NCBI GenBank assembly: GCA_021802325.1
Contig: JAKAAM010000003.1
Coordinates: 1 to 38,956, forward strand
Direction: 5' to 3'
Length of the DNA: 38,956 nt
DNA from: Nitrospirota bacterium
GTDB taxonomy: Bacteria > Nitrospirota_A > Leptospirillia > Leptospirillales > Leptospirillaceae
Under the pieces are notes generated by a model that worked only from the letters and a program-made list of their open reading frames with translations, made no database searches and had not been told where the DNA came from. The position numbers and the translations under genes are program-made. Shown here piece by piece: positions 17,002 through 25,422 of the stretch. Position 1 is the stretch's first letter; each line of letters starts with the position of its first letter.

Positions 17002-17868
17002 TTATCCTCGGGTTCCCGTTCCGATCTCGCCGGACAGATCCCGGCTGAAAGCCGACTGCAGACGCTTTTCCGAGAATCCCAGCGCCTTGGCCAGCTTCTT
17101 GGACCCATCCGTGATCTTCGTGTTCCGGGCGCCCGTCTCTCTGGGATGTCCCGTTTCCCCCACCGGAGGACGTTCGGTCGATCTCTGTGCCGGTTTTTTC
17201 TGTCTTCGATAAGCGATCAGCTGCACCACATCCTCGAGCGTCCTGGCATCGAACTGCAGGCCATACCTCTTCAGCCGGTCGGTATATTCCTTGTCCACTT
17301 CCCGGTAGAAGTCGGACTCCGAATCCGCCAGCTCGTCGAACTGATCCTTGAGGCGCTCGAAGGTGACTTGCGCCTCCTTGGCTCGTTCCCGTTCGGCGAT
17401 TTCCTTCCGCACGGATTCCGTAGCTCTTTTGGCCGCGTCCTGGGCAACAAGTTCCCGATAGCGCGCCGGATCCGTGATCGCCAGGGTATCCAGATCCTCT
17501 TCCGGCTCCCCGTTCCCGTCCGGCTTTCGTATTGCCGCCTGCTGGCGCTCCCATTCTTCCTGGCGTGCCCGGGCGGCCGCTTTTTCTTCGGCAAGCTGCC
17601 GTTCCGCCTTCTCCCGCTTCCGTCGCTCTTCTTCCAGACGATTCTTGAGCGGAACGCCCTTGTCGTCTTTTGGTTCTTCTTCGCCGGAGTTCTGAGAGCT
17701 TCCGTCGCCTGTTCCTTCGGAGCCTGCGTCTGCGTTTCCTTCCGCATCTCCGGATCCCGAATCATCGGATCCAGCCGACTCGTCGCCCCCCGAGATGGGC
17801 ACATACTCGGTCTTGAGCCATTCCAGATATTCCAGTTCCTCTTCCTCTTGCGCGATGACGGGTCGCAT
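17002..17868 (-). CDS. Scaffold protein
   Basis: 288 residues. An acidic Gly/Ser/Asp-rich region (25-70) is followed by a long charged coiled coil (75-115, EEERRKREKAERQLAEEKAA). After a linker a helical segment follows (165-200), and then a basic C-terminus (residues 250-285) with a helix-rich KKLAKALGFSEKRLQSAF. An acidic start, coiled-coil centre and basic C-terminal capsid-binding tail is the scaffold layout. The position between portal and major capsid genes supports it. It would guide capsid assembly and then leave or be degraded. Confidence 0.7.
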   Translation of the reverse strand: MRPVIAQEEEELEYLEWLKTEYVPISGGDESAGSDDSGSGDAEGNADAGSEGTGDGSSQNSGEEEPKDDKGVPLKNRLEEERRKREKAERQLAEEKAAARARQEEWERQQAAIRKPDGNGEPEEDLDTLAITDPARYRELVAQDAAKRATESVRKEIAERERAKEAQVTFERLKDQFDELADSESDFYREVDKEYTDRLKRYGLQFDARTLEDVVQLIAYRRQKKPAQRSTERPPVGETGHPRETGARNTKITDGSKKLAKALGFSEKRLQSAFSRDLSGEIGTGTRG

Positions 17869-17925
17869 ACGTCCTCCTTGCCTTTTACGGGTGGGCTCCC
17901 GATGGTGAATGGTGAAACGGACCGG

Positions 17926-18099
17926 TTATCCCTTCCGGATGGCGTCCATCAGCTTCTTGGACGGTTTCTTTTCCCGTTCGAGTGTCTTGTTGGCCTTTTT
18001 GCCTCCGGCCTTGAGGTCATCCTTCTTTTTGACGAGCTTTTTGTTCGCTTTCTTGCCACCCTTTTTGAGGTTCTTGATCTTTTCGAGTGCGGATTCCAT
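17926..18099 (-). CDS. Lys-rich 57-residue basic protein
   Basis: More than a third of the residues are Lys or Arg. The motif GGKKANK occurs twice (about residues 14-20 and 31-37) with KKxxK surroundings, like histone-H1-type or DNA-condensing tails. The true start is taken as the ATG at 18099, which overlaps the stop of the previous gene by 1 bp (TAATG). Longer in-frame starts upstream would run through that gene. It may bind DNA or the inner head surface; this is inferred from composition. Confidence 0.6.
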   Translation of the reverse strand: MESALEKIKNLKKGGKKANKKLVKKKDDLKAGGKKANKTLEREKKPSKKLMDAIRKG

Positions 18100-18308
18100 T
18101 ACGGCTTCCCTCCCTTCAGGACTCGACGCGCCTTGCGGTCGATCCGGTTTTTCTCTCCGCCCGACATGCGGCCTTTCTTCCAGGCGATCCCGGCCTCCAT
18201 TTCGGCCGCTCTCGCGTGGGCCCTGTCCTCCACCGGATACGAGCGTCCCGGCCCGGCGAAGTCTTTCTTCGGCAACGAACTCCGTCTCTTCTTCGAAAGC
18301 TTGGCCAT
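18099..18308 (-). CDS. Small basic protein (69 residues)
   Basis: Strongly basic ends: KLSKKRRSSLPKKDFAGPG at the start and GEKNRIDRKARRVLKGGKP at the end, with a helical central part. Similar short basic proteins (for example with FAGPGRSYPV) occur in the head modules of many phages and are sometimes called prohead-core or DUF6582-like proteins; I cannot name the family with certainty. Translationally coupled to the next basic gene. Confidence 0.6.
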   Translation of the reverse strand: MAKLSKKRRSSLPKKDFAGPGRSYPVEDRAHARAAEMEAGIAWKKGRMSGGEKNRIDRKARRVLKGGKP

Positions 18309-18317
18309 GCATCCTCC

Positions 18318-18842
18318 TTAGACCGTAAACCCGAGGATCTTGAGGGTCCCGGCGGCCGGTGTGATGGCGGCGGCCGTCGAGTTCACAAAGGTCACGCCGA
18401 TATGCCCGGCAGAACTCACCCGGATATTCCCGATACTGATCCCGGCAGGAAGAGCCTCCTGCCAATTGCCGATCAGGACATCCCCAACGTTTGCGGTCCC
18501 GTTATCCGGGAAGATCTGCTCCTCCGAGGTATTGGCCGGGACAGAGGCCGGAGTGAGGTTCAAAGATTCGACGTAGGTGTCATAGATCGAGTTGGAACCA
18601 GCCCCGAGTCGAATGCCTCCTCCACCCTTGGCGAGCAACTGCAGATCGATATGGGCATCCGATCCCTGGGCGACGATCTGAGGAGGATTCCCCGCAGAGG
18701 CCCCTTCGAGGACCACCTGGTTGGCCTGACCGTTTCCTCCCTCCACAGTGGAGCCGCTCAGCGGCCCAAGGGTCGATACACCTCCCGCATCGAAGTTGGT
18801 TCCTTTGCCGTTGGTCTGGTTTCCGTCCAAAGCGCCCATCAT
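18318..18842 (-). CDS. Gly-rich hypothetical virion protein
   Basis: 174 residues, rich in Gly, Ala, Asn, Thr and Val, predicted beta (QGSDAHIDLQLLAKGGGGI, GNIRVSSAGHIGVTFVNSTA). The composition is like that of phage surface or decoration proteins. It overlaps the previous gene by 4 bp and lies between portal and head genes. Function unknown. Confidence 0.55.
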   Translation of the reverse strand: MMGALDGNQTNGKGTNFDAGGVSTLGPLSGSTVEGGNGQANQVVLEGASAGNPPQIVAQGSDAHIDLQLLAKGGGGIRLGAGSNSIYDTYVESLNLTPASVPANTSEEQIFPDNGTANVGDVLIGNWQEALPAGISIGNIRVSSAGHIGVTFVNSTAAAITPAAGTLKILGFTV

Positions 18843-19081
18843 GACTCCTTCGTTTTGGCTATCGCTTCATCCTTGAGCCGGTCCATTAGGGCCAGCACGC
18901 CTTCCGCACCTTCCATGCGCCCTACCATCCGGTCGTAAGCGTCTTTTCCTCCTGTCCGGAGGCCGGGCATCAGCTCGTCCGAAACGGAATCGGAGATCCG
19001 CTGCTTCAGGACCCTCATGCCGGGATGCTGAAAGAGCGAATAGAGAGCCGCGCATTCCTCCAGGTTCATGGGCCTACGCAT
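18839..19081 (-). CDS. Small helical protein after portal (80 residues)
   Basis: I start it at the ATG at 19081, with GGAG 9 bp upstream, overlapping the portal end by 8 bp. The product is helical with VLKQRISDSVSDELMPGLRT. No family recognised. A longer frame to 19174 overlaps the portal gene far more and is unlikely. Confidence 0.55.
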   Translation of the reverse strand: MRRPMNLEECAALYSLFQHPGMRVLKQRISDSVSDELMPGLRTGGKDAYDRMVGRMEGAEGVLALMDRLKDEAIAKTKES

Positions 19082-21314
19082 TGGGCACCGCTCCGGCCCC
19101 TGCCGCACCATTCGGCATGGAAGGAGCTCCACCGGGAACCGGCGTGTTGGCGATCGGGGAACCAGCTGGCCCACCGGGAACGCCGTTGCCCATGTCGGCC
19201 TGTTGCATCTGCTGCTGGGCCTTCATCTGCTCCTGCTTGCGGTGGCGCTTGATGTGCTCCACGTAGACCGCTGCGTTCTGGCAGAGTCCCGGTTCGGCCC
19301 GAAGCTCTTCCAGAAATTTCACGTGCGACACGATATGCGCCTGGTCGTCGTCGGCTGGGTGAACCGGAACGATATGGCCCGGGAGCATTTCGAGGTTTTC
19401 CTTGTCCGGATTGACGGACGCCATTTTTTCCTGCGGAGGCTCGGCCAGGAAGTCCTCCCAGTTATCCACATCCATGGCTTCGAGGAGATTCTTGAGGGCG
19501 TGGTAAAGGGTCTGTGGGTTCACGAGCCCCAGCTGCATGAGCATGGGGTTCATGAGGGTCTGGACGACTCCCCGCGCTTTGGCGACCTGGGCGTTCTGGT
19601 TGATCTTGTTGATGTTGGCCGTGATCTTGAGGGAGTATTTCAGAGCATCGGGAAAGGAGACCTCCGAATACTCGCCGGTGACCGCCTCGATCTCCATGGG
19701 CTTTCCGAACCGCTGATAGAGAGCGGCCGTAATGGCTATCAGCCCCGCGAGACCGGACATCTCCTCCATGTTTCCGACGATGTTGTCCCAGATCGCCTGG
19801 AAGCGGATATTGATCTCGTCCTGGACAAGAGTGCTCTGGCCCAGCGTTTTGCTCTTGGGAGCCTGCGCCAGTTGCGTGTCGCTCACCCCGTCGACCGACT
19901 GCATGATGGTGTCGATGCGGTTCTGGAGACCGGCGATCGGCCCCAGATTGGCCGCATAGTTCGGCATGTAGACCGCATTGCCGATATTGCCGTTCGGAGA
20001 GGAAAGCGGGATTAACCGGCCGGGAGCGATCTTCATCTTCTCGTTCTTGAGGCCGGCCGTTTCATCGTAGAAGGTGGGTGGAACCGCCTGGAGAGTCGCC
20101 GAATCCATCATGAGGTTGTGGACGGCTGTCTCTTCGTCGGCGAGCGGACCGATGATCGTGGGAATGCCCAGACCGTAGGAGTCCATATCGGGAATCGGCT
20201 GGACGATGATTTCCGAGAAGGGCCGCATCGGATATCCGGCCGAAGACCGGAGCTCGTTTCTCAGAATCTTTCCGGGTCCCCGGAAGATCGTGATCAGCCG
20301 GTCCTCGAGATAGTCCTTTCCGTCCCAGAAATCGAGGACGTAGCATTCCAGGATCTCGAAGTATTCCCATCCCAGAATCATGGTCGAGACACCGGCCGCC
20401 TGGCGTCTCTGCTCGACCAGATCGACGCCTCCTTCGGTTTGGACGATCGGGTCGGTGGCGTATTGCTTGAACTCGGAGTAGTCGGCCTCAAGATCGAGGT
20501 CGTAAATGCCGTCCTGGGCGCGGCTCACGATCTCCGGCCAAGTCATCCACACCCGGTGGATCACGTAGCGGCACTCCTGGATGGTTCCGGGGCTTTTCCA
20601 GAAATCCTCGGGCTTGACGGCACTATACCGGACGCCTTCGAAGGTCACGTCCGGCCATTCGACGGTCGCATCGATCCGGTCTCCCACCAGCCGGTAGCGG
20701 AGATCTCCGGTGACCTCTTCGCCGTCCCGGTCGAACCGGATTGTCCAGTGGGTATCGGATTTCTCCCGGATCGTGAATTCCCCGAAGCGGTTTTTCAGGC
20801 GCTCGAGCAGGAAGGCTCGGATCGCCGGTTCTTCAAGGTCGGTTCCACGGATTCCCGGGGGCAGCGTGAAGCGGTGCGTTTCTCCCACCCGTTGAACTTC
20901 CTTTTCCCAGACGGCCTTGGCGCGTCGGCATCCTCCCACAAGAGCCGGGCGGATCCACCTGGACGCAAACCGGAGAAAGCCCGTTTCGTGATCGAGAACG
21001 TGCCGGAGGTAGCATTCGGCTTGGTCTGCCAGGTCCTGATTTTTCGACTTGACCTGGACGAAGGGAACGGAGCGCTGAAGGGCATACAACGTGCGGGAGT
21101 GGATCGACTCGACGTGCGAGAGGGTCAGAGCCCCCCCGATATCGAGATCGGAGGATCCTTCCCAGGGGGAATCGGGATTGGCTTTGGGACGGCCCCCGAG
21201 GTAACGCGCAAGAGCGTCCTCTTCACGCTCGAGAAAAGACTCCTGCGTGTAGGCCTGTTCTGAGATCCAGTCGTTGACCCGCTGGACGATCTGGTCTTCG
21301 GTGAGAGTGTCCAT
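19074..21314 (-). CDS. Portal protein (large, P22-type)
   Basis: 746 residues. P22-type portal proteins are about 725. The N-terminal half has RTLYALQRSVPFVQVKSKNQ, then WRxR-like helices and VTFEGVRYSAVKPEDFWKSP; a central clip/stem region is followed by ADEETAVHNLMMDSATLQAV and RIDTIMQSVDGVSDTQLAQ. The C-terminal 70 residues are Gln/Met-rich and then Gly/Pro/Ala-rich (QQMQQADMGNGVPGG). The portal ring is the channel for DNA packaging and ejection. Its place directly after the terminases is standard. The exact family is by length, motifs and context. Confidence 0.8.
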   Translation of the reverse strand: MDTLTEDQIVQRVNDWISEQAYTQESFLEREEDALARYLGGRPKANPDSPWEGSSDLDIGGALTLSHVESIHSRTLYALQRSVPFVQVKSKNQDLADQAECYLRHVLDHETGFLRFASRWIRPALVGGCRRAKAVWEKEVQRVGETHRFTLPPGIRGTDLEEPAIRAFLLERLKNRFGEFTIREKSDTHWTIRFDRDGEEVTGDLRYRLVGDRIDATVEWPDVTFEGVRYSAVKPEDFWKSPGTIQECRYVIHRVWMTWPEIVSRAQDGIYDLDLEADYSEFKQYATDPIVQTEGGVDLVEQRRQAAGVSTMILGWEYFEILECYVLDFWDGKDYLEDRLITIFRGPGKILRNELRSSAGYPMRPFSEIIVQPIPDMDSYGLGIPTIIGPLADEETAVHNLMMDSATLQAVPPTFYDETAGLKNEKMKIAPGRLIPLSSPNGNIGNAVYMPNYAANLGPIAGLQNRIDTIMQSVDGVSDTQLAQAPKSKTLGQSTLVQDEINIRFQAIWDNIVGNMEEMSGLAGLIAITAALYQRFGKPMEIEAVTGEYSEVSFPDALKYSLKITANINKINQNAQVAKARGVVQTLMNPMLMQLGLVNPQTLYHALKNLLEAMDVDNWEDFLAEPPQEKMASVNPDKENLEMLPGHIVPVHPADDDQAHIVSHVKFLEELRAEPGLCQNAAVYVEHIKRHRKQEQMKAQQQMQQADMGNGVPGGPAGSPIANTPVPGGAPSMPNGAAGAGAVPNA

Positions 21315-21365
21315 GCCTGAGAAATATCAGTCTGGATATGGACTTACAAGGATTATCTTGTGACA

Positions 21366-21599
21366 TTATGTGACAGAGAGGGACACTCCGTGGAATTCTT
21401 TCTTGGCCCGGTAATACGCCTTTCTGAACGCCTGAAAGGACTTTTCCTGCACCCTCTCGTCGAGGTAGGCGCACACCTTGTAGACTTCTTTCAAATCCGT
21501 CTTACCTCTTGACGCTCTTAGATAATTGGCGATCACGACCGAGAGGAACAAACTGTCCCCGATTGTCACACTTTTTTTCACTTTCTTCCCCCTCCCCAT
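21366..21599 (-). CDS. Hypothetical 77-residue protein between terminase and portal
   Basis: A basic helical protein (KKVKKSVTIGDSLFLSVVIA, FRKAYYRAKKEFHG). It overlaps the 3' end of the large terminase by 22 bp and is followed by a 51-bp gap before the portal. In that gap two TGTGACA units lie in tandem. No family recognised. Confidence 0.5.
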   Translation of the reverse strand: MGRGKKVKKSVTIGDSLFLSVVIANYLRASRGKTDLKEVYKVCAYLDERVQEKSFQAFRKAYYRAKKEFHGVSLSVT

Positions 21600-22924
21600 C
21601 GAATATCGTCATCATCCGGGAGAGCCCTTCCGCGCCTCTTGTTTGGCGGAAGATAGCTCACCGGCTCTTGCGGTTTTGGAGGAATCGCCGACTCAACCTT
21701 GGGCCCGTCCAGAATCCCGAAGGTCAGGCAGTCCACCCACTCGTCATGCGGACCGTTGGGGAACAGGGCGAACTCCTCGATGAAGGCGCTGGTCCATCGG
21801 CCGTCCTGCGGGAGAAAGACGCGTCCCGATTCCACCAGCGGACTGATGGCATACGCAGGCTGGATCTTGTTCTTGTGGCGCACCGGCTTGATGGGGAGCC
21901 GTCCTGATTTCCGAAGGCTCTGGATGAGCGATGCACCGGAAGAGGCATCCTCGATCAGAATCTGGGAACACCCAGCCGCACGCCACTTGGCGAACTGAAT
22001 CGGCACCTGATGTTCGAGCTCGGGATATTCCACCCGTTCTTTCCAAGCATCCAGGAGATACCATCCCACGCGGTGGAGGCCGATCGTGAGACAGGCGGAA
22101 GGGTCGTTGTCCTCCCGGTCCTTGACCCCGGTGTCCCACACCTGGAAGATCGCCAGAAGATCCGGGACGACCGAGTAGAACTGCCACCAGGACCTCAGGA
22201 AGAGCTTGCCCGAAACAGACACGTCCCAATCCCCCTCGAGCCACGCCTTGACCAGCCAGGAAGGACCGGAGGCATAGAGCCGATCCACATAGCCGGGATC
22301 GGCCTCCATGAGGATCCGGTTGTCCTGGAGGCGCGAGGGAATATACACGCGCCAGGTCTTCTGGGCTTCCGACCAGAAAGGCTGACCGGGCACGGCCGGC
22401 TTGATATAGCGTTCCTTGAGCCATTCGTGACCCACGCCACCTGGGTTGCCGGTGAGCCGCAGGAAGCAGGGAACACCATGAGCCGACCGCATGGTCGCCC
22501 GGAGCCGGTCGATCGCTTCGGGGGTGGGATAATTCCCGCATTCATCGATCCCGATCCAGGTGTACGCATGGCCCTGATACTTGTTGGCGTCCTCGACCCG
22601 TTCGAGCCAGCGCATCTTGAGGCTGGCCTTGTTCCGGAAAAACCACGTGCGCGGACCCGCTCTCCATTCGCCGCCGATCGCCGGAAAGATCTGCAAAGCC
22701 CTTCCCTGCAACTCCTCGAGTTCCGGCATGCTCTGGCGGAACAGAATTCCCTTCGCGTGCTTCCCGTAAGCATCGGCATGCGCCAGCCAGTCTCCGAGGA
22801 GAGCATCGGATTTTCCACCTCCCCGGGCTCCTCCGAAAAACACGTCCGGGATCGGACATTCGAGGAGATCCCGCTGAGGACCGTCCTGGGGAACCCAGAC
22901 GAGCGGTTCACTTGCCGTCTGCAT
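21578..22924 (-). CDS. terL: Terminase large subunit
   Basis: 448 residues from the ATG at 22924, which overlaps the small-subunit gene by 17 bp. ATPase domain: Walker A GGARGGGKS (31-39), Walker B region IGIDECG (124-130), and the C-motif-like LTGNPGG (158-163). Nuclease domain: Asp264 in QVWDTGVKD, acidic pair in ILIEDASSG (322-330) and HDEWVDCLTF (393-402). This is the motor that cuts and pumps phage DNA into the prohead. Longer upstream starts lie inside the small terminase gene in another frame and are rejected. Confidence 0.95.
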   Translation of the reverse strand: MQTASEPLVWVPQDGPQRDLLECPIPDVFFGGARGGGKSDALLGDWLAHADAYGKHAKGILFRQSMPELEELQGRALQIFPAIGGEWRAGPRTWFFRNKASLKMRWLERVEDANKYQGHAYTWIGIDECGNYPTPEAIDRLRATMRSAHGVPCFLRLTGNPGGVGHEWLKERYIKPAVPGQPFWSEAQKTWRVYIPSRLQDNRILMEADPGYVDRLYASGPSWLVKAWLEGDWDVSVSGKLFLRSWWQFYSVVPDLLAIFQVWDTGVKDREDNDPSACLTIGLHRVGWYLLDAWKERVEYPELEHQVPIQFAKWRAAGCSQILIEDASSGASLIQSLRKSGRLPIKPVRHKNKIQPAYAISPLVESGRVFLPQDGRWTSAFIEEFALFPNGPHDEWVDCLTFGILDGPKVESAIPPKPQEPVSYLPPNKRRGRALPDDDDIRWGGGRK

Positions 22925-23411
22925 CGATGACGGTTCTCTCGGCCAGAGCCCTCCGTTCCTCCCGGTTCTTGACCCACTCCTCGATAGACTTGGCTTTCGC
23001 TGGAATGGCCACGACCCCGAGAGTGAGGGGTTGACCGTCTGGTCCTGACACTTCGGATTTCTGAGCCGGTTTGAGACCAGCGTACTCGAGGGCCGTGTTG
23101 ATTGCCTGCAGTGTCGCCATATTCTTGATCGCGCCATTGTCGATGATGGCTTCCAGTTTGAGCCGGGCTTTGAGCGCGAGAGGAGCGAATTCGAGGCGTA
23201 CCTGTGCGACCAACCGCTCGGCTTCCAGATTCGCGCGCGCAAGCACATGAGGTCTTTTGAGGAGATCATGCCCTTGACGATACGCCGTTTTGGGGGAATA
23301 ACCGGCTTCTTTTGCGGCCTGGGTCACATTCCCCGTAAGCGCGTAGAGCACGGCAAAGCGCTCCTGCATGGGATTCAGCCGTTTTCGCTTGGAAGGCGTT
23401 TTTTTACTCAA
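22908..23411 (-). CDS. terS: Terminase small subunit (Terminase_2 type)
   Basis: About 167 residues. The segment LNPMQERFAVLYALTGNVTQ and then AAKEAGYSPKTAYRQGHDLLKRPHV is the helix-turn-helix of the Terminase_2 family, which recognises the packaging site on DNA. I use the TTG at 23411 as start. It overlaps the previous stop (GTTGAGTAA) and has GGGAG with 6-bp spacing upstream, better than other starts. A longer frame to 23507 overlaps the previous gene. It delivers the DNA to the large subunit. Confidence 0.85.
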   Translation of the reverse strand: MSKKTPSKRKRLNPMQERFAVLYALTGNVTQAAKEAGYSPKTAYRQGHDLLKRPHVLARANLEAERLVAQVRLEFAPLALKARLKLEAIIDNGAIKNMATLQAINTALEYAGLKPAQKSEVSGPDGQPLTLGVVAIPAKAKSIEEWVKNREERRALAERTVIDADGK

Positions 23412-23592
23412 CCAGCTCTCCCACGCTCTGGATAAGGCCCACCTCAAAGCCTTTCGCGTGCAGGACGGCGGCAGCTTCGGCAATGTGATCGGCGATGACG
23501 CAAACAAAGCCCTTTGGGGTTTTGGCCTGGAACACGCATTTGGGGGTGGAGTTGCCGACGATTGGAATTTCCTGGTGAAGTTTCAGAGTCAT
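23404..23592 (-). CDS. Hypothetical 62-residue protein
   Basis: A small beta/alpha protein (CVFQAKTPKGFVCVIADHIA). It lies directly before the small terminase, whose start overlaps its end by 8 bp. No family recognised. Start ATG at 23592, with AGGAGAATCCC upstream. Confidence 0.55.
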   Translation of the reverse strand: MTLKLHQEIPIVGNSTPKCVFQAKTPKGFVCVIADHIAEAAAVLHAKGFEVGLIQSVGELVE

Positions 23593-23606
23593 GGGATTCT
23601 CCTGGG

Positions 23607-24101
23607 TTAGAAAGGGATTTCCTCGAGGGTGTCGAAGAATTCCTGCGTGATCCTCCGTTGCTCTGGAGGAGAGGGAACCGGGTAATTGGGCCGCTCCTGG
23701 GATTCTTTGAGGGTTCGTTCGTCGGAGGGAACGAGAGGCAAGCCGGGATAGCCATCACCTGCCGGACATGAGCAACGGAAGGCGAAGGAATGCTTGCGAT
23801 CCCCTGAAAACCGTTTGACGGAGCAGAAGCCGTGGGAGCAACGGGGACACGAGAAGGGGAGGGTTTGCGTTCCTTCCGGTGTCCGGCGTTCGCTGGCCCC
23901 GCGAAGAGCCGTCTTGAACTCGCCGATGCGAGGGAAAGTCTTCTGGTCCGATTCTAGAAAGTGCTGGGCTGCCTTACGGACAGATTCGAGCGGAAAAGTT
24001 CGGCATTCTTCCCACCAGAGGTCCATCAAGTCTGTGGACATTTTCTTTTCGAAGGCGAGCGAGAGCCGGTCGAGTTGTTGTTTGAATTCCAGCTTTGTCA
24101 T
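23607..24101 (-). CDS. Probable helicase loader / replisome-organiser-like protein with zinc site
   Basis: 164 residues. Residues 18-65 (STDLMDLWWEECRTFPLESV and KTFPRIGEFKTAL) match the helical N-terminal part of phage replicative-helicase loader proteins such as G39P. Residues 84-113 hold CPRC and CSCP with a further Cys between, a probable zinc site. The C-terminus is Pro-rich. It follows the initiator by 1 bp, the usual initiator/loader pair. The role would be to bring the host DnaB helicase to the phage origin. Inferred. Confidence 0.6.
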   Translation of the reverse strand: MTKLEFKQQLDRLSLAFEKKMSTDLMDLWWEECRTFPLESVRKAAQHFLESDQKTFPRIGEFKTALRGASERRTPEGTQTLPFSCPRCSHGFCSVKRFSGDRKHSFAFRCSCPAGDGYPGLPLVPSDERTLKESQERPNYPVPSPPEQRRITQEFFDTLEEIPF

Positions 24102-24911
24102 TTACCCCTCCATCGCCCAGGCATCGAGCGGGTCTATGGGTTTTTCATCTTCCCACCGGCGCTGATTGAGCCAAGTGGCCGGATGAGGGATGAACCGGCC
24201 TTGATCTTTCGTCCACTGGTCCGATTTCTTCTGCCATTTGAGCGCCAAGAGACAGTCCCTGAGCGGAGGCTTGAGCTTTCCCCACGATTTGTAGGCTGCC
24301 CCTTTCCCGATCTTTCGCGGATATTCCCTCCAAAAGGCCTCGAACTCAGGCGCGTACTGTTGCGCCGGATTCTTCCCCGGTTGATCGACGGATTGGGGTA
24401 GGGGGGTAGGGGGGGTATTACTGGATTCAGGATTCAGAGAATGGGGATTCAGCCCGGTTTTACCCTCATTCATAGAAGGTGAAACCCTAGACTTGCCTTG
24501 GGCTTGTCCAGGGTTTTTTGGTCTATCATCGGACCTAAAACCCTGGGTTTCATCATCTATGAATGAATGCGAAGCCTTGGGTTTTTGGGTCAATGAAGGG
24601 GGGATGATACTGGGGTTTTCCTTCCAATGAGGATTCTGATGGAGGAGGAAGGAAGGTATTTCGATGAACCTTGAACCCTGGACTTCATACCTGAGGATGA
24701 ATCCGAAAGACGCAAGCTGGGACAAGAGTTTATCCACGTCCACCGAGTCAAATGCGAAAATCTCAGCCTTGATCCGCTTGGGACGGTCCTCGAGGCGTCC
24801 TTCCCTGTCTGCAAGACACCATAATCCGGCAAAAAGGAGTCGACCTTCAAAGGGCAATTCCGCAAGATCCTCGTTCTTGAAAAATCCGGGCTTAAGGTTC
24901 CGTGCTCTCAT
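24102..24911 (-). CDS. Replication initiator, DnaD/O-like
   Basis: 269 residues. N-terminal winged-helix domain: ARNLKPGFFKNEDLAELPFE, LLFAGLWCLADREGRLEDRP (residues 2-45), a widely found phage replication-protein start. Residues 105-185 are a Pro/Ser/Asn-rich linker. The C-terminus (186-265) has FEAFWREYPRKIGKGAAYKSW and RFIPHPATWLNQRRWEDE, a common end of DnaD- or O-like phage initiators. The linker-coding DNA contains an inverted repeat and short repeats, see the origin candidate at 24466-24566. AGGAG lies 8 bp before the ATG at 24911. Confidence 0.8.
   Translation of the reverse strand: MRARNLKPGFFKNEDLAELPFEGRLLFAGLWCLADREGRLEDRPKRIKAEIFAFDSVDVDKLLSQLASFGFILRYEVQGSRFIEIPSFLLHQNPHWKENPSIIPPSLTQKPKASHSFIDDETQGFRSDDRPKNPGQAQGKSRVSPSMNEGKTGLNPHSLNPESSNTPPTPLPQSVDQPGKNPAQQYAPEFEAFWREYPRKIGKGAAYKSWGKLKPPLRDCLLALKWQKKSDQWTKDQGRFIPHPATWLNQRRWEDEKPIDPLDAWAMEG
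24466..24566. repeat. Inverted repeat and AACCCTGG repeats in the initiator gene (origin candidate)
   Basis: Arms at 24466-24487 and 24545-24566 form an inverted repeat: TCATTCATAGA, 3 mismatched bases, then TGAAACCC. Between and around them the short unit AACCC(T)GG recurs in both orientations, at 24482-24489, 24508-24516 (reverse), 24538-24547, 24575-24585 (reverse, diverged) and 24672-24682. In lambda-type phages the origin lies inside the initiator gene as repeated binding sites. This stretch codes for the flexible linker, where such repeats are tolerated. Confidence 0.5.
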
Positions 24912-24949
24912 TTCTGAATCTCCTCTCGTGAGAAAAGAAGCCGGGCCCC

Positions 24950-24970
24950 TTCCGTGCGAGAGTCACGGAA
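24950..24970 (-). other. Hairpin between resolvase and initiator genes
   Basis: TTCCGTG (24950-24956) pairs with CACGGAA (24964-24970) across a 7-base loop, in the 88-bp gap between the RusA gene and the initiator. On the minus strand it is followed by a GC stretch and TTCTTTTCTC, so it could be a weak terminator or attenuator. Evidence is structural only. Confidence 0.35.
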
Positions 24971-24999
24971 AGGCTTTTGCATCGGACGCTGTACGGGCA

Positions 25000-25422
25000 T
25001 CACCCGGCTGCCTGGCATGAATCCATTTCCTGAATGACGATATGAAGCCCCGGGATCTCCCCGTAGACCTTCCGGGCGTTGAGCGAGCAGATCTGGCCGT
25101 CATCCTTCCAGACGATTCCGTTCAGCCCGTCGAGCGTCTTCACGAAGTTGTCGAGGTCCTTTCTGCCTGCCGGCAGAAGCCTGCAGCCCAAAGCCTCGGA
25201 TTTCTTGCGTCGGGACCAGGAAGAAGGAATCGGAAGGATAATCAGCAGGTCGACGTGGAGGGGGGATTCGAGGGGAGGCTTTCCGGTCATGGCCTGACTC
25301 CCGAAAAGAGCCATCTTGCCTTCGTAATCGGAAGTTTTCTTTGGCGTAAAACAATGACCTGCTTTGGTGAAGCGGGGTCGACCTTTTGCGACCGGCTGTC
25401 CAGGGACGAAAATACGGATCAT
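25000..25422 (-). CDS. rusA: RusA-family Holliday junction resolvase
   Basis: 140 residues; RusA of E. coli is 120. Landmarks: PGQPVAKGRPRFTK (7-20), FTPKKTSDYEG (25-35), the acidic KDLDNFVKTLDGLNG (88-102) with Asp89, Asp91, and WKDDGQI (105-111). It would cut branched recombination or replication intermediates and help keep phage DNA linear for packaging. It overlaps the CII-like gene by 4 bp and precedes the initiator, the usual place in lambdoid replication blocks. Confidence 0.9.
   Translation of the reverse strand: MIRIFVPGQPVAKGRPRFTKAGHCFTPKKTSDYEGKMALFGSQAMTGKPPLESPLHVDLLIILPIPSSWSRRKKSEALGCRLLPAGRKDLDNFVKTLDGLNGIVWKDDGQICSLNARKVYGEIPGLHIVIQEMDSCQAAG

Noticed and set aside
21343..21378. 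TGTGACA-TTA-TGTGACA as an operator before the portal gene
   Set aside because: One tandem repeat only, partly within the end of the 77-residue gene, with no promoter or second copy recognised.
23412..23507. Longer small-terminase start
   Set aside because: It overlaps the preceding gene in another frame; the TTG at 23411 has a good ribosome site.
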